Positions 21,801 to 30,560 of a stretch of 31,436 bases of DNA are shown piece after piece. The notes beneath the pieces were generated by a model. The model saw only the letters and a list, made by a program, of their open reading frames with translations, did no database searches and was not told where the DNA came from. A program made the position numbers and the translations under genes. The stretch lies in the NCBI GenBank assembly GCA_033557685.1, contig JAWQRN010000322.1, positions 1 to 31,436 of the forward strand. The letters are read 5' to 3'. The number at the start of each line of letters is the position of its first letter. Positions within the stretch are counted from its first letter, which is position 1. The stretch comes from Sperchopsis tessellata (taxonomy: Eukaryota > Arthropoda > Insecta > Coleoptera > Hydrophilidae).

Positions 21801-22723
21801 AGATTGCCGCTGATTTGTGACTTTTTGTAATTCATTGCGGTCCGTTCAACGAACTACACAAATGAGTTTATTTTATGTTCATTATTTCATAGCGACTATG
21901 CCGTATGCCAAAACAATCAAATCTTGGTCTTAAAAAATATCTCCGGGTCAACACAAAAATGATGGTGGCTAACCTGATTACAAGAAGTAGGTATACGTTG
22001 AACATTTAGTAATGATTAATCATGCCTTTACTCGTACAAGTTGCATGTAAATGCTATTCCTTTAAATGAAAATGAATTTGTACGGCCAAGTAACCAAAGA
22101 TTTTATTCGCAGATAGATGAAAAAGTAATTAACATATTGTATTGCACCGCATGTACGCTTAATGGATTTAAAAGGTGTTACCATACTCAGGTTGCAGCGT
22201 CTAGAAAGGATTCTTGATCGTCTATTATTTTCATTTCCATAAAAACAATCTCCTCAATTGCTTATGAATTGAATATGTTTTGGCTTTTTATAACTTTCTT
22301 GCGTTTCTGGTTGTTTTCGTTCTACATTAAAAAAGCCACTTGTGAATATGTAAAAAGAGTAACACAATTAGTAGCAACCAATTTATATGTAAAAAGAGTA
22401 ACACAATTAGTAGCAACCAATTTATGTGTTGAAATTTATTTATAAAAAAACTAGAACTTGCATTTTCTACTGATGCTACTACCTATTTACATATCCAGCA
22501 AGTAACGATTTCTTCGAAATTAAAATTAATAGATTCCTTTCTCATAAATCATTGGATATTTACAACTGAATAGTTTGTGTTAAACGGATATGCTGAGATA
22601 TATAAATTTACCTAACTAAAAATCTAATTTCATCATTCTAAAAGATATGTAACCAATCATTGATATCTAGTAGAGCAAAGCCATACCACTCTAGCAAGGA
22701 TTAATATTGTTAAAATGCTGATC
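21801..22723. other. Unassigned DNA with one tandem repeat
   Basis: Around 21955-21985 the plus strand reads KMMVANL, loosely like the LINE tail near 18590, but no (AAG)n tail follows and I do not call it. The rest is AT-rich without motifs, apart from the 39-bp tandem repeat at 22347-22424. Confidence 0.5.
22347..22424. repeat. 39-bp perfect tandem repeat, two copies
   Basis: 22347-22385 and 22386-22424 are identical (each begins TATGTAAAAAGAGTAACACA and ends ACCAATTTA). Perfect identity in otherwise decayed DNA implies a recent duplication or an assembly error. Confidence 0.97.
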
Positions 22724-23905
22724 TGCATGAACGCCAGGTGGCATAGTCTCAGTCCTCTATTCGCTGAAGTTAAAAAAAAAATTCTCTTCAGTTCGAGGAA
22801 CACCCATGTGAAATCTATGAGATTTTGGTCTTGGTACATGGGTGATGTCTTTTGCATTATTTCTGGTAATGATAGTATTGTGGAAGGAGTACTCGAGATT
22901 CTTAATGTCCTCCAGTCCAGATTGAAATTCACCCTTCAATTAGAAGAGAACAGTCGATTGAATTTTCTTGATCTTACTATTGTTAGAAATAGTAATAATC
23001 TTTTCAGTTTTAATATTTATAGAAAAAAACACCCACACAAATAATTGTATTTAGTTCATCATAAATTAACTTTTTTCAACTACATATTCCACAGGCTGTT
23101 CTCTATTCCCCTTTCCTCTAATGCTTTATTCTTGGAGCTTAGAACTATCTTACAAATTTTCCATACCAACTACTATCCTAGTCATGCAATTAAAAGAGAT
23201 TTTGATAGGAAGTTGAGAAGCATTTTCCACTACCTTTGTTAACCCATTACTCAACCAGTGCCCAATACCACTAACTAACTAAATCTTATGATTTTTGCTC
23301 AAAACCTCAGCAACCTTTCCCCTAAACTTTTCCATTGATTTTCGAACCATATCTACCATACGTAACATGCTGCTTAAAAACAAAGGCACTGTAGATCAGT
23401 AGACATGGTGCGGAGTTTATTATCTCTTTTGTGGATGCGTCGCTAATTACATTACAGACCGGACGCTCCCTTAGTGATAGATACAAAAAGACTGATAGAC
23501 CTAGTTTCGCCAGCCGTGTCATGGCCTTCCATCACCAACGAATATATTCCTTCATACTTCATTTATATCCCAAAGAACGGACGTAAATATTGCTAAAAAC
23601 CTTGAGAATTTCTTTAGTCACCAATCCAACCCACAACTTAATCTCAACGAATCCCTATGCATATCTCCTAATCCTGTGTGTAGAATATTTTGCCCAGAAC
23701 CTCATCGTAGCCTGTCGATAGTCGGTAGATACTGCTGTTCCGCGGCACTTAGTCTTTTGTTAACTTCAATAACACAGCTTCGTTATTAAGGTGATTATTT
23801 AAATTTTGTTTGTTTTGTTTGATATCATGTGTGTTTTTTAGCCTGAGGATGACCTTTGCGTGTTCGAAACCGGTCGCCTACTTTATATAATACAATAGAA
23901 TTTTC
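22724..23905 (+). pseudogene. Penelope-like retroelement, 5'-truncated copy 2
   Basis: Seen: LSPLFAEV (about 22748), then ILFSSRNTHVKSMRFWSWYM and GDVFCIISGND. The catalytic box is damaged: YMGD replaces YADD, removing the first Asp. LEILNVLQSRLKFTLQLEEN, LNFLDLTIVRNSNNLFSFNI and YRKKHPHK continue in one frame to a stop at about 23043. Then FFNYIFHRLFSIPLSS, LFLELRTILQIF and SHAIKRDFDRKLRSIF, and at about 23410 GVYYLFCGCVANYI, where the GIY-YIG nuclease keeps GVY but the YIGQT part is deleted to YIT. It aligns with copy 1 throughout, including the 3' hairpin. It has the longer intact RT frame of the two, but both endonuclease and polymerase are dead. Confidence 0.88.
23842..23874 (+). other. 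Hammerhead-like hairpin near Penelope 3' end (copy 2)
   Basis: CTGAGGA (23843-23849) matches the hammerhead core CUGANGA exactly, followed by one extra T, a GACC...GTTC stem with one mismatch (23851-23854 with 23862-23865), GAAAC (23866-23870) and CGGTC. Flanking TTAGC and GCCTA could form a short outer stem with a bulge. Compared with copy 1 the core is better and the inner stem worse. Confidence 0.5.
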
Positions 23906-24723
23906 CTTTTAATATTAATTAGTTGTGTATATACTTCGTATAAACGCAGAATATAAATCCAGATAATAGTTGTTATATGAATACGTCCGAATTTGTAAAG
24001 CGTTCCTTTAATTACTCACCGATGAATATTGTCACAACTTACTCAACAACTAACCACAGCGATCACACAAAGTCGCTGATTGTTTAGGTGACCATTGCGT
24101 TTGCCAATATACTAGGTGAGATGTAAGGCGTTTCAGGCGGGTTCCGTAATTCATACAAAAATAACTACCCGGTCAGTACCCACCTTAACAGGAACATTGA
24201 ATTAATTCTTATGCGACAAAGAAAATTCCCTAATTATATGTTTAACGGTTTTCGAATATAAACTATTTATTTTACTTATTATTTGTACTGTTATCTTTAA
24301 ACGCTTCATCTGCAATAATAAAGCAACTGATCTTTGTCTTGTAGGTAATCACCCGGTATAATTTTATATCAAATATAGAACTATGGAATATTTAAAGTAT
24401 TCATTGTATGTAGTATTCCGCCATCTAATGTTGAATGGCTTCACTATTCCAATGGATGTATCTGTGTTAAGTAGAGTTCTGTAACATATTAGAACTCTAT
24501 AATATAAATAGATTAATACGATTGCATAAGTTTTGCTACTCTCTTATAGGTGGCACACCATTAAAATAAACAAAATGGCCTGTACGGAAAATTATATAAC
24601 TAAACAATTTTTACCTGCTGTAAGGTACTCTGGACTCTTTTCAATTCGAATAAATCTTTCGCCTTTTACTAAAGATTTCCGTGGAGAGGGTCAACTCAAA
24701 TGAGTCTAACTAAATTTTTTCAT

Positions 24724-24743
24724 GACCTAGCTATAGCTAGGTC
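24724..24743. repeat. Perfect 20-bp palindrome
   Basis: GACCTAGCTATAGCTAGGTC is its own reverse complement. It is preceded by TTTTTTCAT and followed by TTTTTATT. Confidence 0.95.
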
Positions 24744-25431
24744 TTTTTATTATAACTAGTACCAAAACTATCTTACTTGAAACGTTGTATATTGTGTGGT
24801 AAGAGTATATACCTACTTTCATAAGTTGTACAGTGGCCTATGATTTCTAATAAACAACCCCAGGTTATAATTAATTTGTAAGTAATAACAATATTACATA
24901 CACATTTACATTTCTCATTAGATTTGAAATACTATTGATTAGTTAATTGCCTGCAAATAATTTGAAAATATGTGTAAGAAATTCAATATCCATAACTAGT
25001 ACAACCTGTGAATAAATTGTTGAACTTATCATCTGTTGATAATCATTATATTAATTATTCAATCTACAAATTTCAGGCAACACATTGTCGTATATAAATA
25101 AACAAATGAGTCAGATCTATAATTAGCACAAACAATTGGCATAAAGCACCAAGTCTTTATGCTAATCGAATTATAAAAAGAAACAAATCGCACATGTTTG
25201 TACCAACATACATAATTCATTAAAAGCAGACTTAAGATTCACATATAAAGAGAAAACTCAAAACTCCATCTCACAGAAGTAAGGACCTCATAAGTTTAGT
25301 TCTCTAAAATGTAACTACACATTGTGTTTTAAATTCCGTATGCTTAATTTTATATGAGGAGAAATAGAATAATCATGAATTGTCATTGTCAACTGTGATC
25401 TGTTTTTCTTTATAGCCGGAATGATTAAAAA

Positions 25432-25572
25432 ATGGCACGTCAGAAATCACTAACGCAACCCATGTTTAATGCCAAAGATAATTCCTTAGAGTTAATTTAT
25501 CCAAGTCCAAATGATATTTTGAGTTCAATTCTCACATGCTCACCTAACAGTCAAACTATTCTTCACAGCTAA
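25432..25572 (+). CDS. Small unrecognised open frame, possible exon or chance
   Basis: 46 codons from an ATG, reading MARQKSLTQPMFNAKDNSLE to a TAA. About 16 bases upstream is TTTTTCTTTATAG, which looks like a 3' splice site with a pyrimidine tract. Amino-acid use is more protein-like (no long Phe/Lys/Asn runs) than in neighbouring frames. I recognise no domain and there is no second exon that I could pair with it. It is most likely chance; it is listed because it is the only non-transposon frame here with an exon-like setting. Confidence 0.15.
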   Translation: MARQKSLTQPMFNAKDNSLELIYPSPNDILSSILTCSPNSQTILHS

Positions 25573-25810
25573 TCCGGATTTTTTATGGATATAGCACCTC
25601 GAATGTAATTTTTTATGGCTCAACAAATTAAGTGTGAGATTTTAACTAGTAAATAAAATAACCACAAGTAGGTACAAGTACTGAACAGATCTATAATGAT
25701 GTGTCAGTAATTTATTTAATATTGTGTCCTACAAAAATTGAATGCTCATCACCGGATTATATCATTTCGGTGCAATTTTTAAGGTGTTTTTATTTAATTA
25801 TTAATTGACT

Positions 25811-26045
25811 GAAACACGTTTCTTACTATATAGCATAATGACAATTACTTTTTTTACGGTATGTGACCCACTAGTGGGCTATATACTAGTTTTACAGCTT
25901 TATTCAAATTACACCATAAATTATAAATAAAAGGTCCTTTTAAAAAAGCTGTAAAACTAGTATATGGCCCAACAGTGAGTCACATAGCATAGAAAAAGTA
26001 CTCATCATGATCCACCGGTGGGCCTTATTGCAAGAAACATGTTAA
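25811..26045. mobile_element. Foldback or MITE-like element
   Basis: 25861-25901 and 25945-25985 are inverted copies matching at 37 of 41 positions (starting ATGTGAC and ending ACTAGTTTTACAGCTTT), with a 43-bp AT-rich spacer. Weaker pairing continues outward to AACACGTTTCTTA (25813-25825) against CAAGAAACATGTT (26031-26043). The palindromic words CCCACTAGTGGG (25867-25878) and CCACCGGTGG (26012-26021) lie in the arms. No transposase is inside. The right edge GTTAAG could be a TTAA target site, but the left edge does not show it, so the superfamily is open. Confidence 0.8.
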
Positions 26046-26640
26046 GTAATATTGGTATCTTTGTTATCCATTTGACTTTGTGATTATGCTATATTGTTAT
26101 CTACTCTCAATTTAGAATCACCCTGAATTTCTTTTTTTATAAAAAGTAAAAAGGTTTCAGTGCAAGGTTTCTAAAACATCCCTCATTGCATCTTTCATTC
26201 TATATCCTAAATGTTAACATCTATGTCGTGAGAAGACAATAACAGCATCATCATGAGAATGATATTATTTTGTGTTTCGGTAGGTCCCAGAAGTCATGTA
26301 ATACACTAATGTTAGTAGTGTAGCAATAACTGTTCCTTATCTTACCTCCAACACCAGCTCTCACAATTCCAATGCAATTTAATTTTTTCAACGGTAACAA
26401 AAAATTTCTTCTGATCAACAGAAACTGCAAGACGCTTTCTATTTCTGTCTATGACCTAAATAACATGATTTGTTAAGTTAACAATGGCATCAGCAGTTTA
26501 TAGCTTTTCTTGAAATGAGTTGGTTTTTGGAAATAATATTTCTAGTGTTTAACCACTGGAGCCTTCATCAAGGCAGTTTTCAAATATTTTAACCAAGTTG
26601 TATATCAAGCTAATGGTCCTATAATTGTTCTTGAATATAG
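26046..26640 (-). pseudogene. LINE reverse transcriptase fragment, minus strand
   Basis: Seen on the minus strand: NYRTISLIYNLVKIFE (26626-26579), which is the 'nYRPIsLi..l.KifE' RT block; NIISKNQLIS (about 26540) where the 'Q.GFr' block belongs; TADAIVNLT, RLAVSVDQKK (26436-26407), which is 'vflDl.KAFD' with the catalytic region degraded; and KLNCIGIVRAGVGGK (about 26385-26340), 'kL...GI.G'. SHDDAVIVFS (26257-26229) is the YADD box with Tyr-Ala changed to Ser-His and both Asp kept. Frames shift between blocks and the part between GVGGK and the DD box is short, so there are deletions. Consistent with the jockey/CR1 superfamily. It sits between the foldback element and the Gypsy LTR, so it probably predates one or both. 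Confidence 0.75.
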
Positions 26641-26700
26641 AACAACTTTAGAGTTCTTGAAATAGAAAGAAACATCTCTTATATAAATATGAATGCTGTA

Positions 26701-26925
26701 TGTAGTAATATTTTAGTACAAACAAAAACTTTGACTTAACTATAGTAACGTAAATTAAACACTTATTTAATTATTTTATTTGTTTATTTACAATTAATAA
26801 TCTATTTACAAATTGAGGTTGAGTGTGAGCAGAGGTTGAATGGGAATGCTTCATTCTGTTGCAAACCAACATACATAAAATAACAGTTGTTTAGTGCGGG
26901 AAATTCAATTATGAAATACACTACA
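26701..26925 (-). repeat. Putative 3' LTR, 225 bp
   Basis: On the minus strand it begins TGTAGTGTATT immediately after a polypurine tract and ends ATTACTACA, so the ends form TGTAGT...ACTACA, the usual TG...CA termini inside a 6-bp inverted repeat. It contains AATAAA-type signals (minus strand, about 26790-26755). There is no second LTR in the window to confirm the limits, so the far end rests on the terminal pattern only. Confidence 0.6.
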
Positions 26926-26940
26926 TCTCCACCACAAAAT
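26926..26940 (-). promoter_or_regulatory. Polypurine tract
   Basis: Minus strand ATTTTGTGGTGGAGA directly abuts the LTR start TGTAG. In LTR elements this primes plus-strand DNA synthesis. It is only moderately purine-rich (interrupted by T), as often seen in diverged copies. Confidence 0.6.
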
Positions 26941-26950
26941 TACGTCACAT

Positions 26951-27424
26951 GTAGCGTCTTGGTTTAATAATTGTTCTATTTCAACGTCCTAAAGGAACGG
27001 TATCTTCGGACTGTTATCCCATGTCATTAGCGTTCAATTCACTGTTTTAGGTTTCTTCATCACTGTTTTCAGTTTCTTCTTCACTGTTTTCGAGTGTATT
27101 GTTTTGCGCACTACGATTGTCACTTCTATTCCTATCATTCATTCCTATATTGTCCTTATCGTTTACAATACTATCAGTAATTACACATTCATTCGTTGTT
27201 TAACATGGTTCATTGCCTTTGTATTTAAATATCTGGTCAACGTGTCTAACTTTATTCATTTCGTTATTTGTTTTACATAGATATTTTTTATGACCAAGTA
27301 CCTCTTCGATCTGTATAATCCCTATTATATACATCGTCCCCAACTTGAAATTCTTTAATGATTTTACCCTTATAATTTTTAATTTGATATGAATTTTTCT
27401 TGTCGTTCTTAAATTTCTTCCCAA
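26951..27424 (-). pseudogene. Gypsy pol C-terminus
   Basis: From 27424 the frame reads GRNLRTTRKIH, continuing the 'p.elllGR.lrt' segment after integrase, then KNFKLGTMYIIGI and KVRHVDQIFKYKGNEPC, matching 'f..GD.V..r.y' and 'rHvDQ', the end of the integrase GPY/F-type region. After a stop at 27200 the frame, read through, gives an Asn/Asp/Glu-rich tail with repeated ENSEEET units and ends IIKPRRYM at about 26951, where Gypsy pol proteins usually end in a basic 'RRS.R...P.R' stretch. Function of the tail is unknown; the basic end may contact chromatin or nucleic acid. Confidence 0.75.
27036..27094 (-). repeat. 21-bp repeat encoding acidic ENSEEET units
   Basis: Plus strand (T)CACTGTTTTCAGTTTCTTCT occurs nearly three times in a row, coding on the minus strand for ENSEEETENSDEET. 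A 7-residue period. Confidence 0.85.
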
Positions 27425-28140
27425 TAATAATTTTGTAGGGGTCTCACTTGTTGTACAGTGCCTACAATTTCTATAACTAAGTAGAAATTTACTAACTGCT
27501 GCTTGAATTGATATGCTCTTGTAAGTATTTTAATAAATTGATTTTTGAATGTCTTCACCATATTTTCCGCAGCCCCATTCGTTCCAGGGTGATAAGGTGC
27601 AGATGTTATGAGTTTAATCTCATTTAATTTACAAAAAGTTTTAAACATTGACGACGTAAACTGCAGGCCAATGTCATTAATTACTACTTTCTGGAATACA
27701 AAATCAGGTAAAAGTCTCTCTTGACTTTTCTGTCTGTGGCCTTTGAGTTTAGGGTATACATTTCAGGCCAATTGGAAAATGCATCCAAAATGATTAAAAA
27801 CATTTTACCCTTTACAGGTCCTAACACATCTATATGCACCCTTTGATATGCATACTCTGGTCGTCGCCATGTTGTTAATATAATTTTCGGTTGGTCTGGT
27901 CTAGCTTTGCAACAAACGACGAAATTATAAAATAATTTTTCGATGTCATTATCAAACTTTGGCCTGCATATATATGACCGGGCTACTGCTTTCATTTTTG
28001 ATATGCCGTCCTGAGCTGTATACAGTTCTGAAAGAAGTTTGTACCTAAATTTAAGTGGAACTACCACTCTGTACCCCCATAATAATATACCCCGTTCTAC
28101 TGACAACTCATGTTTTCGTCGTGTGTAATCAACAACATTT
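27409..28140 (-). pseudogene. Gypsy integrase
   Basis: Seen: SVERGILLWGYRVVVP then LLSELYTAQDGISKMKAVAR and FVVCCKARPDQP, the HHCC zinc domain, in which both His (usual 'lH..H.G') are lost and one Cys remains in place. The catalytic core follows: VHIDVLGPVKGKMFLIILDA (first catalytic Asp in LILD, about 27790), VINDIGLQFTSSMFKTFCKL (second Asp, about 27680, in what is usually 'sDnG.qFts') and APYHPGTNGAAENMVKTFKN (catalytic Glu, about 27560). The D,D,E residues are therefore all visible, but the core is split by a frameshift between 27684 and 27648. Enzyme role: insertion of the element's DNA into the chromosome. Frame breaks and the lost zinc ligands make it non-functional. Confidence 0.9.
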
Positions 28141-28254
28141 GTATTGTCAATTTTATCTGGCCACCTTGCTCTACATAACTTATCATGCGACTGATAATTG
28201 GGTCTCGTCTACTTTCCCTTGCTATTTGTACCGAATCTATTGGTAACTTGCTAT

Positions 28255-28665
28255 CTACTTCGACAAATTTTCCGGTTTAAAAGAAATGTACAGAGGTAAA
28301 CGGCTTAGACAATCAGCCACATAATTTTGACTCCCTTTGATGAATTCAATTTTGTATTGATACCCTGCTAAGTACGCTGCACAACGTTGTAACCTACTGG
28401 ATGCTACACTTGGTATGCCCTTATGCTCTCCAAATAAGGCTACAAGAGGTTTGTGGTCTGTAGCTAAATTAATTCACAGTTAATTAAATATTTAGACAAT
28501 TTTCTAATCCCATAATATATAGGCAACGCTTCGCAGTCTATATTGGAATAATTTCTTTCTGCAGGCATCAAGGTTCGTGATACAAATGCTATGGGCTTTT
28601 CAATTTCACCAGGGAATACATGAGCTAATTCAGCCCTTCACCTGCTAGCGACGCATCACATGTTA
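28255..28665 (-). pseudogene. Gypsy RNase H
   Basis: The end of the RT frame gives VKITCDASLAGEGLN (28668-28625), the RNase H start with its first catalytic Asp. In shifted frames: FPGEIEKPIAFVSRTLMPAE (about 28610-28555), NYSNIDCEALPIYYGIRKL (about 28550-28495), where the catalytic Glu of 'E..Ala' is kept and Cys replaces the usual Arg/Lys, then YLINCELI. Further downstream the 'tDhk.L' block is hard to read, and ADCLSRLPLYISF-like residues appear near 28300. Degrades the RNA template strand during reverse transcription. Several stops. Confidence 0.8.
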
Positions 28666-29590
28666 TCTTGACTGGTAATGCTGGGTTATAATTGGTTAGC
28701 ACAATGTCTGACACAACATCCTCTTTTGCTAAATCAAATGCTATTTGACATTTATCACACTGATAAAATTTAACATCTTTTTGTAAAAGAGTGTACAAAG
28801 GTCTCATAATACTTGCTAGATTCTTTATAAACCTTCCATAGTAATTCCATTTAATTTGTTGTACGTTCTGTGCTACTGGAGTGTATAAAATAGCTGCTAT
28901 CTTTTCAGGGTCCTTACTTAAACCGTTCTTGTCAATTATATACCCTAAATATTTGATTTTTATTGGAAAAAATACACATTTCTTTTTTTTTAAACGAAAC
29001 CCTGCATCTTTAAATTTTGAAAGGACTACTTTTAAATTCTGTACATGCTCATCACGGTTTCTGCATGTAACAACAATATCATCTAAAAATGATACGACCA
29101 TTTCACAGCCTTGTGGTGTTTTGTCAATTATATGCTGAAATATACACGCCGGTTTTACCCCAAACGATAATCTAGTTAACTCATAAACACCTTTGTGTGC
29201 ACTCCAAGATAATAGACGTCTTGACTCTTTATCAACCTCTATCTGGTTATACGCTTGGCTAAAATCTAGCTTAGAAAAGTTCCTCGATTCGCGGTATTGG
29301 ATGCTTATAATCTAATAGATATTTATTCACCGAAACTCGGTAGTCTGCACGTATGCGTAGACTACCATGACGCTTTAGGACTGGTTCCAATGGAGTAGCC
29401 TGGAGTAACTGATTTCAACTTTACATATCACATCCATTGCTTCTAATTTATCAAGCTTTGCTTCAACCTTAAATGCAAAAGGCAATACTATAAGTTTGCA
29501 AAATACTGGTCTAGCATTTTCTACAATATCTAATTTAACTTGACCATATTTATATTTTCCAAATTTACCATTAAAAAGATCATTATATTC
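28640..29590 (-). pseudogene. Gypsy reverse transcriptase
   Basis: Starts with FGKYKYGQVKLDIVENARPV and KLDKLEAMDVICKVE (end of the protease frame, 29575-29405). Frame shifts follow: the region 29400-29130 on the minus strand gives, in pieces, ADYRVSVNKYL-like, LDYKHPIPRIEELF, LDFSQAYNQIEVDKESRRLL (first catalytic Asp), KGVYELTRLSFGVKPA and IFQHIIDKT. At 29089 FLDDIVVTCRNRDEH is the motif C box (FLDD, both Asp kept), followed by KFKDAGFRLKKKKCVFF, KYLGYIIDKNGLSKDPEKI and FIKNLASIMRPLYTLLQKD, the RT thumb region. Motifs are in the order and spacing of Gypsy RTs. At least three frameshifts between 29400 and 29130 inactivate it. Confidence 0.93.
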
Positions 29591-29659
29591 TGACATTATA
29601 TCACTTAAACTATATGTTTTAATTAAATTTAAACTAATTTTATCAATTCCAAACAATCT

Positions 29660-29910
29660 AACCCAATCTCTGCCTACTAGTGGTGGGCAACCACCATTGA
29701 CAACTTGTATTGGTTGAATTGTTTCACCTGTATATGATCTTAATATTGTATAACTCCTGACTAATTGTACATGATCAAATTTTCTTTTGTATAATTCGTC
29801 AGTTATTACAGAGGCACTAGCTCCTGTATTGAGCTCCACTTTTAATTTCACATTACTAACCACACAATTTACATAAATTGGTGCATCTTTAGGAGATAAG
29901 TTGTAAATTT
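29660..29910 (-). pseudogene. Gypsy aspartic protease, active-site Asp changed to Asn
   Basis: The frame beginning at 29992 contains APIYVNCVVSNVKLKVELNT then GASASVITDELYKRKF, SYTILRSYTGETIQPIQVV and LVGRDWVRLFGI. The layout matches retroviral-type proteases: 'v..elDTGAs.svi', a middle 'l.sYtge.i', then 'lvGRdWl'. The active-site Asp-Thr-Gly reads Asn-Thr-Gly, codon AAT at 29830-29828. Asp is needed for catalysis, so the change alone should abolish cleavage of the polyprotein. The frame is otherwise open across protease and into RT for 205 codons, so this is among the youngest-looking parts. Confidence 0.88.
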
Positions 29911-29939
29911 CGGCTTCAGCACTATTATTACCTAAATAA

Positions 29940-30560
29940 TTTTGATTAGCAAACTTTTGTTTGCACATTTTGGCTAGATGCCCTACTCGCAAACAATTCC
30001 TATATTTATACTCTGTATACTTGAAAACACTAAATTTATGGCTACCTTCGCCGCATGCAAAACATGCACCTTTCTTTTGCCATCGACCTTTCCCTTAGAT
30101 GATCTCTGGTCGCCTTGACCTTGCTGGTGGCGGTGGATGATTCTGCCATCTCTATTGCCTCTTTGTCCTGCTCCTTTGCCCAGCTTGTTCATGTTCACCT
30201 TGTTCACGTTCACCTTGGTCATTGTGGACTCCTTCTTCACTGCCATCTCCACAGCGTCTTGTAAACTGGCGAACTCATCCTCTTGGTCAGCTACAGCTTC
30301 GAAGAATGTCCTGTTCAATCCTTTGATGAATTTATCTCTCATTATATTCATTAAATTAGCTCCAAATGCGCAATCCCTTGCCAATTTCTTTAATCTTACA
30401 AACCATTCGTTAACAATTTTATTAGATTGTTGTTCCGCCTGCTAAAATTTCTGTCTTTCCTTGTAAAGACAGACCTATGCTTGTGCACAAATCACTGTAA
30501 GTCTTACTCTTTGGCAGTACTTGAAAGTATACATCCCTGAGCGTATCATATGCCTATGCC
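29940..30560 (-). pseudogene. Gypsy gag C-terminal half with degenerate zinc knuckles
   Basis: From about 30555: YDTLRDVYFQVLPKSKTYSD (capsid-like) and QGKTEI, then after a frame break VRLKKLARDCAFGANLMNIM and RDKFIKGLNRTFFEAVADQE, which match the Gypsy capsid segment '..L..LA..C.fg..l...irdrfi.Gl'. A Lys/Gly/Arg/Gln-rich stretch follows (GKGAGQRGNRDGRIIHRHQQ). In a shifted frame at about 30080, GACFACGEGSHKFS and NCLRVGHLAKMCKQ are two CCHC zinc knuckles, each with a Cys missing. Gag packages the RNA and forms the particle. Everything upstream of 30560 is lost. Confidence 0.8.

Larger units (their letters stand above)
23906..25810. other. Unassigned AT-rich DNA
   Basis: No domain-bearing frame. 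Holds the 20-bp palindrome at 24724-24743 and the short unrecognised frame at 25432-25572. Confidence 0.5.
26701..30560 (-). mobile_element. Gypsy-type (Metaviridae-like) LTR retrotransposon, 5'-truncated
   Basis: Reading on the minus strand from 30560 to 26701: gag remains, zinc knuckles, aspartic protease, reverse transcriptase, RNase H, integrase, acidic C-terminus, polypurine tract and a 3' LTR. Integrase follows RNase H, the order of Gypsy-type rather than Copia-type elements. The 5' LTR, primer binding site and N-terminal half of gag are missing; the match stops near 30560. At least six frameshifts or stops break gag-pol. No envelope gene is present between integrase and LTR. Confidence 0.92.

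Noticed and set aside
21955..21990. KMMVANL reading like the LINE tail at 18590
   Set aside because: Only seven residues, no simple-sequence tail after it, and no other LINE sequence nearby on that strand.
24715..24750. Palindrome followed by a T-run as an intrinsic terminator
   Set aside because: The organism is a eukaryote by content, so a bacterial-type terminator is not expected, and there is no gene upstream.
28881..29138. 85-codon plus-strand frame
   Set aside because: Antisense of the Gypsy reverse transcriptase.
30137..30445. 102-codon plus-strand frame
   Set aside because: Antisense of Gypsy gag; its Pro/Leu/Phe composition mirrors the basic gag stretch.
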